From Platerodrilus igneus (Eukaryota; Arthropoda; Insecta; Coleoptera; Lycidae): DNA of 64,000 nucleotides. Of this stretch, positions 51,601-64,000 are shown one piece after another. Location of the stretch: contig JARFIW010000003.1 in NCBI GenBank assembly GCA_036346225.1, positions 8,770,001 through 8,834,000 on the forward strand, read 5' to 3'. Made by a program: the position numbers and the translations under genes. Every line of letters begins with the position of its first letter. The stretch's first letter is position 1. The notes beneath the pieces were generated by a model. It did not search any database, was not told where the DNA came from, and was given only the letters and a program-made list of their open reading frames with translations.

Positions 51601-54600
51601 ATTACGATACCTATATTATTAGTGAAGGTTGAGGAAACTTTAAATGAAGACTGATTATTTAGAAATATCTTATGGTAAACTGAGTTTCTATGACTTAATT
51701 CCAATAATGGTTAAAATACTTTTCAATATTAGTATCTACAAGCCTTCTTTGTCGTAGATTTTGTTATAGATGCATAAAGCGTTCAATTCTTAAGTTTAGA
51801 ATTGCCTAGAAGTATCGGGAATCCCGTATCACATTAAGGGTGCAATAGACAACTACAGTGATACGGGAGTGGGTCTCTATTTAATAATTAACGAAATGGA
51901 ACAAAAATGGAATAATTTACCAATTAATTAGATGCAAATTCAAGCTACGTTACCATTGGAACTTATCCTGGAAAGCTTTCAACCTTTCGTAAATTATGCG
52001 CGCCAACTGTCTGGTCTAGCGAAAATCTCTTGGATGACTAGTATTCTTGCAGATTTTAATTATCTCGACCCCCTGGTGGAATGGAGTTTTTTTATATTTA
52101 CAAAACTGCTACCCTATATGTGTATACAAAAGCAACAACAAATTTCCGTTCACTGCGTCACGTCAATCTATATTAATACAGTATCGTTTCATTATTCCTG
52201 CAAATAGGTATACATATAACGCTTTAGAGTTCGTATTCAATTAACCATAACCTTGATGAAGCAATGATGATAATTTACAACACGTCCAAATTTGCAATTA
52301 TTGCTTCCAATGTCCAGGTTTTATACATCTTGTAATTTGACACTATCCTTTAACTAAGAGTAGACACCGTATAACCTCATCAATACTTTATAAAACAAAC
52401 ATCGTACATAAATGCCACTAACAAAAGCAACAACAATTTCTAATGAGCTATGACTTACAGTTACGCTTTTAGGTGACTAAAGAATTCCATGGAACCGAGA
52501 GTAAATTAGTTTGCCATCGGATCTTGTTTCCAATTTTTATTGCTTGTAACCAAACTATCCCAACCTGTTAGTATAGTGTGTTTTGTCAAAAATCCGCGGG
52601 ATCTCACTACTGTAACACCCGTTTGGTAATTCATAAACAAAGGAGTGTACTCGACTAATCTCTCAACAATCGCATTCGCATGTGTTTTTGTTTATGATTC
52701 GCAAATAATTAAATTCATGGTTTTAGGTTCACTGACTCGCGTTTGTCATTACTCTCACTTTTTATACGTTCCAGGTGGGCACGTCTTTGTATAACATTTC
52801 TATCACGTGAATCAAGAGTCAACTTATATGGTTTCATCAGGCGAAAGTCATGTGATGTGACCACGGCTATTGCATTTTCTTATTCATCTCAATAAATACA
52901 TTAAAAATATTTTTATTTTGTATATAATGATATGAATGAATTATTTGTAATTTGATTTCTAAGGGTTTCCTTAACTACTTGTCAGCGTTTTTACGTAATG
53001 ACTACCTTACTTTATATTATACTATCACGTGTAATATTAATTCTATCCCATTTTGTTAACAATTATAGAAAGCTTTCCCATGTTTAAGATAAGTATGGTA
53101 TGGAACATGCATATTAATAATTTCACTGCTATAAATATTTTGTTTTTACTTTTTGTGATTTTGAAATAATTTATGGATTTGAGTTACGTTCAGATTTGTA
53201 TTTCACAGAAAAAAATACTTTGCTTTTGTGGTTTTGAATTTATTACTTGATTTTCCTTTAATAGAACAAAAAATTTATTGATATGGCATGCTAAATGAAC
53301 ACTATTACTCATGAAATCGGAATATACAGGATACATTAATATTAATTTGTCCGTTTAAAATTAAGAATTACTTGTATTGGGGTCGGTAGTAACCTTGCCT
53401 AATAAATTTCAGAACTCTCATCCACCCCAGTTAGTAATTCTTTCATTAGAATACTATACGATCTATAATCTATTTTGATAAATTAAAAATAATTCTGAAC
53501 CAATGTTTTTAATTGTAGGTTGTGTAGATAATCTAGGAGGGAATGCAATAACAGTGACATTTTCAAAAGAAGTATGCTAATTAGTAAATACTTAGTAAGG
53601 TGAACGGGTAAGTTCAAGTGATGTCAAAAAATAATATAACCCTTCAAATAACTTATTTTACATGACGTATCAAAACTCTCAATTTTAAGGTTTGTACAGT
53701 CATCGTTCCAACAATGAACGACCACAAACTGCCAACTTTTATCTCAAGTTCATCCGGTTTGCTTTTCAGCATAGTAGAAATCAACTTCCTAACATACGAT
53801 GTCTGGAACGGTTTTATCAGTTTTGTCCAAGGCTTTAAAGTTACATCGAACCCTATTGTAACTCATTTTGCCATATTTGCATATGCTCGATATCTCTTAT
53901 ATAAGCTGCAACGATCATTTTATATAAAGATTTTTTAACGCATTGTGCATCTTGCTCTAAATTGTGCGTTTAAAAAGAGTAGCGCCTGGATTTACATGCA
54001 TATTGACAATTTGGCATTCTACTTTTGTGCATGTATTAAAATTTATTTATGTGCAATCAGTAAAGCCCAAAATACTAATTGAGCCGTAGCTTCATAGAAA
54101 TGAAAATTTATTTTACTGGCTAGCTATAAAATACCGAGACCAACGGCTCATAGCTCAGTAATCAATATTTCCACAGTTTCATGCTAACTTACCCCACCGC
54201 ATCCCTAACCCTGCAGGGTGTTGAACCAATTCCTGTTCATCCAAGAATTACATTCTTATGGTCGTTTCATTCAGTCTTAATCCGTAACGCCATTAAGGTG
54301 TAATTAAGTTTACCAATAGTTAGCTAAGTTTGTAGTGATTGCACGACAGCGTAGTCTTTTCAATTTCAGGAAAGGTTTCAAGTTCTTTTTATCTGGAGTA
54401 AGAAATTCACTGAAAGGGTTTTCTAGACTTTTCAATTTATCATAGCAATTGCTTTCTTAATGCACTGTCTATCAAGAGACGAAGAAACAATATGTCAACT
54501 CAAGTAACTGTCTCAGGTAGACGTGGAATTGATTTATCCGCAAAGAGTGTAATAATATAAAGTTTATAGTGGGTGAAATTTACTTCAACCTTTCTGCTTT

Positions 54601-55270
54601 TCTTTTTTATTGACCTACATTGCATAATTAAATACTCTTCTTGACAGTTTATTGGGGCAAATATTATAAACAGACTACTTACCTTCGTGAAATAATAGAG
54701 GCGTATCTCATGAATTATTGTGCTTCCTAATGCAGAACGAATTCATTCCGGCAAGTAGGTTACCTCTATTGACTTCTTGAATTAGAAACTACATTATTAA
54801 TTGGGTCAAAAATGGTCCTTGGTTAAACATGAACAGGGTAAATACCTAGTAAGGTATAATAGAAAATGATTTAAATTTATAATTTGAAGCAGTAACTTAA
54901 GTGCGGTTAAAGAGAATTGTAATTATGCAAGTCATTCCGTTTTTTCTCAAAGTTTTGGGTAGGCAACAAAATTACAAATCGGTTTAGCTATTACCAAAGG
55001 GCTTTGATTAAGATACAAAAACATACAAACAGTAGCCGCCTACATAAAATATTGCAGAATTTCCTTAACGATGGAGATAAGAAATTTTTTAACTTGCAGT
55101 GTATTTTGCCAACATCAGTCATGTTTTTGCGTAGGAGCTGAAGCAGAGCTATTATGTATTGAAACAAATTCCTATTTACAGTTCTGCAACACCGACACAC
55201 CGCGCCTTCTTTGCTGTCGTGGTCATGTCTCACGGGCAAGCGGGCATGGGGGTCTTGCTTTAACCGCTTA
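51601..55270. other. AT-rich noncoding stretch
   Basis: No gene, RNA gene or transposon end is supported. Open frames of 60-91 codons (for example 51932-52207 and 53714-53938) have no recognisable motif. Confidence 0.5.
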
Positions 55271-55531
55271 GATCAAGAGGAGACAACCTCGTTAAAAATC
55301 CTAAATCCTGTGGTGTAAGACCGAGCACAAGGGATGCGTGACTAAATAGTTGACCATTTCCAATCGGTCCAAAACTCGAGGAACAGAGCAGCACCCCGCT
55401 TTATTTACGCCTTCCATGCCAACAGGGGGCACCTGGCATGGTGATCATGTACATCCCTCTTGCTCGTGGGAACAGTCATGAACACAATTGAAACCATTAC
55501 TTAAACTGAATCTGAATAGGTGGATCCAGCA

Positions 55532-56445
55532 ATGGGGGATCCCTCAGGTAACCAAAACTTATCCATGGAGGTGGAGCAGACTTGGGATACAAGTCCGCTT
55601 GCAAGACCGGTGACTGATACACCAGACATGGAGAAAACAATAAAAAAGCTCGCAGGCACTGGACTGCAAGCAAAGAAGCTTTCGTGTGATCAGCGTAGGA
55701 AATTGGGGCAAACTAAGAAAGTCGAAACTGGGACTTGGACGGAGTCAAAATCGTTCACAAAGAAGATGTCCGTTCAAAAGGAGAGCGGGGGACAATAGAA
55801 GACTTCGTTCAGAGACTTCCACACCGACACCATTTAAATTCCAGCAGCAAACTAAGCGCCCCAAGAGCCCTGAGCAGATTGGGTCATATAGTGCTGCTGC
55901 TAAAAGATTGCAAGTGGCGGTCATCGACAGACGTCACACAGACTCAGACTTGACTGAGGGGCAGTTGATGAGCGTCCAGAACATGCTTCTGATGCTGTAT
56001 TCGACACTCCCTCAGGAAGCTCTAACCCACGTCAGATTGACAGCGCTACGTTTGCCGACGGTGTCCTTTGGCTGACCTGTGCTAACCTAGAGACTACGGT
56101 GTGGGTTAATCATAATATAGAGACCAAGGGAGACCTTTGGGAGGGTGCGTGTCTAAAAGTAGTAGACGCAGTGGACCTCCCGACAGAAATGTCGAGGAGA
56201 AAGTTGTCAGCACCCGACTGCAGAAGCAGAATCTCAGTCTGCAAACGGGTGGCTGGCATATGCTTTCACGGAAAGCTGATAAGGAAGGAGCTATCATGGC
56301 CTTTTCAGTCGATCCGGGATCTTATGAGGTACTTAAACAAGCCAAGTTTAAGGTCTATTACGGGCTGAGAACGGTCTTGTTGAAGCCTATCAAGGGTAAT
56401 TCGCCTGATGATAATGGCGGCCGAAGTGAAACTGCAGCACAGTAG
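55532..56445 (+). pseudogene. LINE ORF1 with DUF4780-like domain
   Basis: Starts MGDPSGNQNLSMEVEQTWDT, then AKKLSCDQRRKLGQTKKVET. After a frame change come YSAAAKRLQVAVIDRRHTDS and GVLWLTCANLETTVWVN, then GDLWEGACLKVVDAVDLPTE, and in the last frame LQKQNLSLQTGGWHMLSRKA. It ends with VLKQAKFKVYYGLRTVLLKP. The 'W-E-G-A-x-L-K-V-V-D' block is the hallmark of the DUF4780 region carried by ORF1 of some insect LINEs. It is presumed to bind RNA. At least three frame changes. Confidence 0.75.
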
Positions 56446-57200
56446 GGCAACATCAGCAGCCCTATGTAGACTGAGGGGGGGGCGACAGCGGTTATCCAGA
56501 AACCTTGGATTTGCAAGGAAAAGGTGCTAGAACTGGGTTCCGCCCTCAAGGGAACTAGAGGCGCTGGTGGCTAGGTGCAGAGTGAATAGATCTCACCTCG
56601 TCATTGGTAGCGACGCAAATGCTTACCACACAGTATGGGGCAGTACTAGGACTAATTCTAGAGGTGTAGCAATAATACAATTCATAATAGCAAACCATTT
56701 AAATATTTTGAATGAAGGTAATACTCCAACCTTCGTAAATAAACGTAAGATGGAAGTCATTGATATAACTATATGTTCGCCATACTTAAGCAACTTAGTA
56801 AAGAACTGGCATGTGTCTGATTAGGTGAGCTGCTCAGACCACAGATACATCAGATTTTCCTTTACCGGGCTCAACCTGATGAAGAAATTTTACCGCAACC
56901 CAACAAAAATTGCTTGGTGCAACTATAAAGCGATGCTTTAACAGTGCAAAGCTGTCTGGATATTGAAATGGCCACGAGGAATATTACCAACGCGGTTACT
57001 TCAGCATATAACGAAAACTGCCCTCAGTTGGAAAGGAGAACTACCAGAAAGGTTCTGTGGTGGAACTCTAAACTCAGACAACTGAGGAGACAGGTATAAA
57101 CTTTATTTAATAAAGCAAAAAAATCAGGTCATTGGGAGATGTACAAGCGGACTCTTACTGAGTATAAAAAAGCTCTGAGGAAGGCCAAGAAAGAATCATG
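56446..57200 (+). pseudogene. LINE endonuclease domain, partly deleted
   Basis: The N-terminal piece at about 56450-56550 (ATSAALCRLRGG, then VIQKPWI) is followed by a deletion. Then 56567-56824 gives HLVIGSDANAYHTVWGSTRT, NILNEGNTPTFVNKRKMEVI, DITICSPYL and a WHVSD end; SDHRYIRF follows in another frame. GSDANAYH, DIT and SDH are the catalytic blocks of AP-type LINE endonucleases. Confidence 0.85.
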
Positions 57201-58600
57201 AAGGAGGTACTGTAAAGATATCGAAGGATATCCTGAATGCGCCATACTTAGAATTCTCTCAAAGGACACTCAGAGATCTATTGGCTCACTGTCCATGGGA
57301 GACCGTAGTTTTACCAGGAATGAGAAGGAAACGATGGCTGTTTTACTCCAAACTCATTTCCCTATTTCGACGGAACTGGAGCAATCACCTTTTGAGTGAC
57401 AAGTCCAGGGGCCTGAGGCGCCCGAAAGGAGGGAATCTCAGGAAGGCTGATCTGTTGCAAAGAAGGTGAATACCGTCCAAAAAATTAAATGGGCGATAAA
57501 TACTTTCAAACCATATAAATCTCCCGACATTGACGGGATTATCTCAGCCATGCTACAAAACGGATCAAACTTTCTGCTGAGCTGGATCTGCAGAGTTTTG
57601 AAGTCTAGCTTGGCATTCCAATCAATTCCGCGTCGTTGAAGATTAACTAGGCTAGCTTTTATTGCTAAACCTGGTCGCACGGACCACTCACAGGCAAAAT
57701 CCTACAAGCCCATCACTCTTATGACCTTTCTTTTTAGAACGATAGAAAAACTGTTTAACAGGCCTATCAGGAGGAGTGTTTTGGCAACTAACCTATTACA
57801 CCCAAACCAGTTTGCTTTTAGAGCAGGACTTTCAACAGAGTCAGCTATTCATTACCTAGTTTCCAGGGCTGAAAGAACTTTAGCTAACAAAGAAATCCTT
57901 TTATGTGCCTTTTTGGACATCGAGGGAGCCTTTGATATTACATTCTTCGGCTTCATCTCAACGGTCACCAGATCAGTTGGGATGGAGGAAACTTGCTGCA
58001 GGTGGATAGACTGCATGTTAAGTGGAAGGGTGGCACTCACAGAACTGCTTGGAAATACCATGGCAGTCCGGGTGGCTAGGGGATGCATGCCGAGAGGAGT
58101 CTTGTCTCCCCCTGTTGTGGAACCTAGTCATAGACGGATTGTTGTGGGAGCTGAGCAGAGAAGAGTTGGCCCCGCTGGGATATGCTGTTGACTTAGCAGC
58201 CTTAGTGGAGGTAAATACAATAACATTATCAGGGACCGAATGCAAGAAGCCCTGAAAATAATAAAAAAGTAGGCAATGGGGGAAGGCCTTCGAGTCAACC
58301 CCCAAAAGTCCACCTTAATACCTTTCACCCGGAAAAGGAAGGTTGCGGGCATCGCATCCCTTTTCCTTAACGGTAATAAAATTGGTCATTCAGGCGAAGT
58401 GGTGTACTTAGGAGTTACTCTGGACTCCAAACTCACATAGAACCTGCAGATCGATAAGACCGTACGCAAGGCGGAAACCCCCTTAGCAATAGTTAGACGC
58501 ACTTGCGTTAAATTCTGGGGGCTAAGACCAAACATGGTACACTGTTTGTACACTAGGATGGTCAGACCAGCAATAGATCGACTTATACGTTGCACAATTC
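57201..58600 (+). pseudogene. LINE reverse transcriptase, truncated
   Basis: LHPNQFAFRAGLSTESAIHY and LLCAFLDIEGAFDI (motif A, Asp) lie at 57721-57945. ARGCMPRGVLSP (motif B) lies near 58075. In a shifted frame LLWNLVIDGLLWELS and then GYAVDLAALVE follow, where the catalytic box should be YADD: the first Asp is Val. RVNPQKSTLIPFTRKRK and VVYLGVTLDSKL follow. The sequence breaks off just after MVRPAI. Confidence 0.85.
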
Positions 58601-61080
58601 GTACACTCTTCAAAATAATTTTACTTTAATATTCGTTTGACTGGTTACGTAAAATAATTCGCACGTCTGAACATAGTCGAAGCCCAGTTGGAATCTATAC
58701 TAACTCGACGCTTCATTTTTATCGTATTTAAAGCCGTACCTCTATCTGCTTTTCATTCGTTCATTCACGTGTTGGGACGACACCTTTGCCTTTATCTTTG
58801 TGTACTTCGGGATTTTCACCAATTATTTAGTTCAAATATTCAGATGGATGCCTGACTCGTCACGTAACACTCTCACATAACATGGTATTATTTTGAGAAA
58901 TTCCAACAATTTTCTTTTATTAAATCACGTATTCAATGTTTGTTATTTATTATAATCTAAACCGAAATAATCTGGTGTTTGTTTATTTCTATACAATATT
59001 AGATTTTTGAACAAATGTGAACTATTCCTGTCACGTACAATTTTTTAATAATGCATAATTTAGATTGCGTGTACGATGATATTTTTAACGCAATTGTTAA
59101 ATATTTGTAATGCCAATTCATATGGGTTATTCGTTGACTTAATTTTGATGCATTTTGTTGAGTTTTCAAATATTATCTTAACTTGTAAACTACTCTTGGA
59201 TATTTCTATGTTCCTATGCATTTAATCCCGCGTATTTTACATACAGTGTGCTCTCAATTAACAATATGTATAGTGACCGATTTACTTTTATAATATCTGG
59301 AATTATGTGCTTTTATTAAACTGGAAGTTGCTTTTATTTATTCCACAACCCTTATGACTTAACCTACCCCTAAACTATCCTATAATTATAGCAATATATA
59401 TATATATAACGCTATGTTAATAGGGTCATTTAGGAGTAGATAGGATCACTAGTATAGTGCGTTTCATGAAAACACCATGAGCGTTCAGAAAACTATACAT
59501 TTTTACGAATAAAATGAGAAATTCAACGATTAGGCAGGAAAGCAACTGACAACGCTTTGTATATAAGCTATGGTTATAATTATTTTAAGAAATGAAAAGT
59601 ACTGTAAAAGATTTAATTAAATAAACAATTTGGCAAGTCATAAAACGACGTGGACGGAAGCTGCACATACGCGTGAGTAATGCATCATCATTACACTAAA
59701 CAAGCAGATTTGAAAATGCGTAAGATAGAAAACGCATATAATTTAATACATAAATTAAATTAAGAATACGTGACCAGAAAGATAAAATTCAACACCTTGA
59801 TAGATTAGAAATAATTACGGCATGGTAATAAAAGTAAAGTTTATCAAATTTACTGTACAAACAAGATGACCATAAAGAATGAAAATTCAGGAGAACCAAT
59901 GCCAATAACTTGAAATCCTACGTGCAGGAAATATCACATCAATTTCGTTATACATCAAAAATGAGTAGAAATACCAAAAATCTTGCATGTAAGAATCACG
60001 TACAAAGCTTTTAATCGTTGAACTCTGCGCTTGTCAACAGATAGGCGTTCCTTTTAAATACTATAGGATTTGTAAACAAATCAGTTTAACTTGAATTAAG
60101 GCATGGTTCACATCATCCGAAAGAAAATATTTACATGACAGAATTAGAGGTAAGTTGATAGTTAATAAATTATATAATGGTGGTAATGCATAATTAAATG
60201 AGGTTCGTCGTTTTAATTCTAAAAGCCTAAGTAGGTAACAAAGATTGTTTTTAAATCAGATCCTAAGTTTTACATTAACAAAAGGACTCTGAATAATTAC
60301 TGGATCCGATGTGGAAATTCAACAAGTATTTAAACAATTACTGGATCCTAAAAGGAAACATAATGGGTATCTAAACAATTACTGGATCAGACCGGGAAGT
60401 TTAACAAGGACGATAAAATAATTTATAAATTAATCAGGAAAAGCTATACTAAGAAAAATGCAAACCATATCTAAAGTAGATCTGGATTCAACGTTGGACT
60501 AATTAAATCACTAAGCTGAAATGGGAGCAGTTGGAGCAGGAACTGGTTCAAACTGGAGACAACAGATTAGCCAATCTGAATATTTTGTTGTATTTTTATT
60601 TATGAATATTTTAAACATTGCTTTCATGAAAACATTATGTAGGGCCAACAAAGATCGTTGTAGTACACGTTATAAATTACGTAAAGATTGAAGGAAGTTA
60701 ATGTACGTTCATAGGGCTTCAAATAATAAGGGTAATTTTTGCTGACTTTTTGTTTAATTAACGGGAATGATAATTATTGAAAGAATTTAATTCAATTATT
60801 AAAAGGAGGTTCTATTCAAAGAATTCTTAAACGTTTTTGTACATAGTAAATATTTTGATAATATTATTGTAATTGTGCTGAATGGTGTTTTGACTTAAAG
60901 GCATATAAAGTAGAGGTAAAAGAAAAATTAAAATTCTTTGTTGTATTGTTGCAAGCTCCGTGCGTGGTTAAAACTGAGCTAGCCTAGGTATTAAAAATTT
61001 AAATTAAAAATTAAAATTGATAAAAAGAAAAATGTTAACCTTTTTATTTCACAAAAAGGGGACACCGGGTTATTGCAACG
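58601..61080. other. AT-rich noncoding stretch
   Basis: No gene supported. It contains three spaced copies of AATTACTGGATC (about 60295-60388). Confidence 0.5.
60291..60390. repeat. Three-copy tandem repeat with AAACAATTACTGGATC
   Basis: Units start near 60291, 60333 and 60373, each carrying AATTACTGGATC followed by a purine-rich spacer. Copies are imperfect. Confidence 0.7.
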
Positions 61081-61089
61081 ATATCACAG

Positions 61090-61091
<2 letters not shown>

Positions 61092-61125
<34 letters not shown>

Positions 61126-61225
61126 ATATATAATTCTTATAATTGTTCGAACGGACGGAGATAATGAAATAAAGTTGTATAGAATACGAACGAGTGTATC
61201 CCAAGATTCTATACAACTTTATTTC

Positions 61226-61257
<32 letters not shown>
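61092..61257. repeat. TA microsatellites flanking a near-perfect hairpin
   Basis: TA runs at about 61094-61125 and 61230-61256 surround AATGAAATAAAGTTGTATAG (about 61164) and its reverse complement (about 61209), separated by about 25 bp. Frames here consist of YIYIYI runs and are not genes. Confidence 0.9.
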
Positions 61258-61262
<5 letters not shown>

Positions 61263-62289
61263 GAAACCTTCAAAAAGCCTCACCTGAGTAAAAAAAAATA
61301 TTCTAGCCTCTCGAATTGGGCACCAAAATTTGCTGTGATTCTCGCCCTGTTGAATTGCCTCTTTACTCTTTCTGCCACAGCTGCTCACCTAGATAAAACT
61401 TTCATCCTCATTCATAAAAAAAACAAACACATTCCTACCACCAACATCAACGTTAACTCTATTTACATCAATATTCAGAATACATTAAAATTTCAAAATT
61501 AAATTTCAGCATAAAATTCAGTATCATAAAATTTCAAGATTAAATTTGTTATCATTTTAATTTGCATCCAGAATTAAAGTTCTTGTAGGATGCCTACTAA
61601 TTAATTTAACAATATTTGCAGACCTGAGTCTGAATAAAAGGGAGCATCTCCCACCCCTTTACGTTAATTAAACAGGTTAGTCTAATTGAGCTCAAAGACA
61701 GACCCAAATTTTCATCATAATCAAAACATAAACTGCTAAATCCTCCTTTCTACTTAAACAAAAAAATTTTACCTTAAAATTAAAAGTTGTTGTTCATACA
61801 AATTCACTACTGTCCATTTTTTATCAAATAAATTATAAAGATATCCAACACACACCAAAACATCAAAGTTCGAACAAAATTGTATAATTTACCTAAAGGT
61901 TACTGCACTCGTGGCTTCAATGTACATCGGACTTTATTAATCACACCATTCCAACTGGGTTTATGTTTACAGCTTTAGATTCTGAACGCTTTTAAAATTT
62001 TTGTACACCACCATTCATCTAAAATTGTTTCAGGGCTTTTCCGGAACACATCTATGTATATCTAAATCTTGTTTTGTGTATCCAATCACGTTTACTAATA
62101 ACACTTGATTTACTCACTTCCGAAAAATAGCAAAGCAATTCATAATTCGTTCACGCTATACAAAGCTGCATACTTCAATGTATTTATTTATCGCTACTAC
62201 TTTAGATAATTGGTACAGTAATACCCGCAAATATAACTAGACTTTGTTACCTTCATTTATCTTCTCACAGTGTACTAATAACTTTTAGT
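61258..62289. other. AT-rich noncoding stretch
   Basis: Nothing recognised. Confidence 0.5.
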
Positions 62290-62303
62290 GTAGCACGTAA
62301 TCA
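62290..62303. repeat. Target-site duplication of the right SINE (left copy)
   Basis: GTAGCACGTAATCA is repeated perfectly at 62600-62613. Confidence 0.88.
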
Positions 62304-62599
62304 TTACATGTGATTTTCCAATGCTCCACCCGAAGGTACTACACTGGCCAGGAAGCGAGTTTTTGTTACCTGGAAAATTTTGAATTTTGCCGAACCCTTG
62401 CTGTTCCAAGCAAGGTAGGGATCTTTAACGTGCGTGACAACACTCACACACGGGACCTCCATTTTACCTCTCATCCGAACGAGGGTGTATTTTTGTGAAA
62501 AATGCTCGCCTAACATTTTTCAAGCGGACCGTGTCGGGATTCGAACCCGGGACCTTGGGCGTAGTAGTCACACACATACCACTACGCCACGGAGCCACC
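62304..62599 (-). mobile_element. tRNA-derived SINE, second copy
   Basis: On the minus strand the head reads GGCTCCGTGGCGTAGTGGTA (A-box TGGCGTAGTGG) and later GGTCCCGGGTTCGAATCCC (B-box GGTTCGAATCC), a much better tRNA likeness than the copy at 4988. The body and the tail (GGTGGAGCATTGG) match that copy. A 14-bp duplication flanks it. The better head suggests a younger insertion. Not a tRNA gene: the sequence continues into the SINE body without a tRNA 3' end or a following T run. Confidence 0.9.
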
Positions 62600-62613
62600 G
62601 TAGCACGTAATCA
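62600..62613. repeat. Target-site duplication of the right SINE (right copy)
   Basis: Perfect copy of 62290-62303. Confidence 0.88.
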
Positions 62614-63805
62614 CCACGTATTCTACTTACAATATCAAATAATCAAAAAGATAACGAGCAAAACTGTTTAAAGTATCGAAATAATTCAAAAATCTAAGAG
62701 AGCGAAACACCTATAAACACGGGTTTATATAATGGCTTGCCTGCCCGTCGGTTTTGTCCTACAACGGACAATTTTTAGAATTTCGCATTCTACGTTCCCT
62801 TTTTCGACAGTCCGGCACAGCTATTCTACTAAATTTGCACACGTCTAAGTTGAAAATCTAAGAATTTTCCACACGCCTCGCAACGTCTGAGAACAACTAA
62901 CTAATTTTATACAGAAATCGTTATGTTTAAACCTCTCATGTTTGCATCTTATTACAACCAATCGTAGCCCTAGTGACGCTACACAAATCACGCCTTTAAT
63001 TATTAATGTCTCTACTTGACGCATTTTATCCTTCCTTTTCTACCTTGGTCTGAGTGGTACAAATCGATATTCTGTACTATCTGCTATTTTAAATCCACGT
63101 GGGTTCCTACGTCAGTAGAATAACCAAACATCCGACCGTTTCCAATATACGTAGAATCTGCATGTTTATCTATTCAAATTTATTAGAACTTTGACATTTA
63201 AAAGTTTGCATGTGTGTGTTCCTAATTAACGTTTTAATATAATTCTCAGAGCTTTTATTTCATGGTATTTTAACCTTGGATTTTCACAGGCTTTTATGCT
63301 TATTATATTATTAATAATGGTTCAATTAACTCCAACTAAAATAATAATGAATGGCATTGACTTCTACCTTTTAATTTTTAGCGAATACGAGCTAAATATT
63401 AATTATTATTTGTACACTTTGTTTAATACCCATTACTTAAAAATTGAATTAATCAATATAAATTTTGCACGTAATTTCTATTTGTTTTTGTACTTGGAAC
63501 AATTAAATTACAACAAGTTGAGCATTTTAATTCTGCTTCTTTTTATAGAAAGCGTCTAGAGAATAATTTAAATCCCTTATTTTTAATGAAACGAATAAAT
63601 TTTTATGCTCTACGGTTTTAATAACGCGTATTATCTAATAAAATTCTATACAAACCCTACATTCTAATTGAATGATTTAAATCTTCACACTAGGCATTTT
63701 AATTACGCGTACTTTTTCCCAAAGCTTCCTTATACACGGTGATTAAAATAATTTGATGTCGTTAATTAATTTTCTACCCTGGTCTAAATTTGAGTAATAT
63801 ATATA

Positions 63806-63843
<38 letters not shown>

Positions 63844-64000
63844 ATTACTAAGATGTATCCGTAAAGAAATTTTTATGAAAATAATAAAAGCATATTTACG
63901 AATACAAATCGGGCTAATAGTTGTATAACCATTAACAAAACAATAACCCCATTACGTCATAAGAGAAAGAAACATCCACTGACCGGTTTCGGATATCTTG
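62614..64000. other. AT-rich noncoding stretch
   Basis: No supported gene; the 87-codon frame at 63296-63559 is AT-composition driven. A TA microsatellite lies at about 63797-63841. Confidence 0.5.

Larger units (their letters stand above)
55271..58600 (+). mobile_element. Second LINE (plus strand), I/Jockey superfamily, 3'-truncated
   Basis: GC-richer than its surroundings. A 5' leader from about 55271 is followed by ORF1 and ORF2 with endonuclease and RT. Similarity to LINE coding sequence stops after MVRPAI near 58572, inside the C-terminal part of ORF2, and AT-rich host-like DNA follows. Many frameshifts make it a fossil. It is a different family from the LINE at 3231. Confidence 0.85.

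Noticed and set aside
62530..62599. tRNA-like sequence on the minus strand with good A and B boxes
   Set aside because: Continues into the SINE body and is bounded by a 14-bp duplication; a SINE, not a tRNA gene.
1..64000. CRISPR arrays, rRNA genes, bacterial operons
   Set aside because: No regularly spaced identical repeats, no rRNA-like sequence and no prokaryotic gene structure; the DNA is eukaryotic.

Overview
The window is animal nuclear DNA, most likely from an insect or another arthropod. It is AT-rich and gene-poor, contains spliceable exons, and carries I/Jockey-superfamily LINEs, a mariner remnant, gypsy-like gag, tRNA-derived SINEs and a large Polinton/Maverick. The species cannot be fixed from the sequence. 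The only good candidate for a host protein is one exon (minus strand, 44859-45401) that looks like the N-terminal membrane part of an adenylate cyclase.

The dominant feature is a complete-length Polinton/Maverick (adintovirus-like) element at 8388-28250. It starts AGTAGTATAAC and ends with the reverse complement. It is flanked by a perfect 6-bp target duplication, CAAGAC, and sits in ORF1 of a minus-strand LINE. Its layout is convergent. The plus strand of the left part carries a small basic ORF, a two-exon gene and a family B DNA polymerase broken by many frameshifts. The minus strand carries, in transcription order from the right, a gene resembling the polymerase N-terminal region, a small Cys-rich protein, a membrane-anchored Q/S/D-rich protein, a conserved Polinton protein of unknown role, a phospholipase A2 minor virion protein, an adenain-like protease, a penton-like minor capsid protein, a small basic protein, the major capsid protein, a packaging ATPase, another conserved unknown, a fibre-like repeat protein and a chromodomain integrase. 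Gaps between the virion genes are mostly 4-50 bp, and one junction is an ATGA overlap. Penton, fibre and membrane protein are open. Polymerase, ATPase, capsid, protease and integrase carry frame breaks. The left terminus is odd: the terminal motif occurs four times in direct orientation and once inverted, against two copies on the right.

Region by region: 1-3230 is AT-rich noncoding DNA with a SINE tail fragment. 3231-8387 and 28251-28450 are one LINE (zinc-knuckle ORF1, endonuclease, RT, RNase H), into which a 300-bp tRNA-SINE inserted with a 15-bp target duplication. 28450-34210 is AT-rich sequence with an LTR primer-binding-site remnant, a diverged tandem repeat, a coiled-coil ORF running into a GT/GC microsatellite and a possible one-TM terminal exon. 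35302-35938 is an internally deleted mariner. 38726-40068 is a gypsy-type gag without pol, followed by diverged repeats. 42969-43688 is a long foldback repeat. 47152-51596 is a minus-strand non-autonomous LTR retrotransposon. 55271-58600 is a second, plus-strand LINE. 62304-62599 is another SINE copy. The rest shows no supportable gene.
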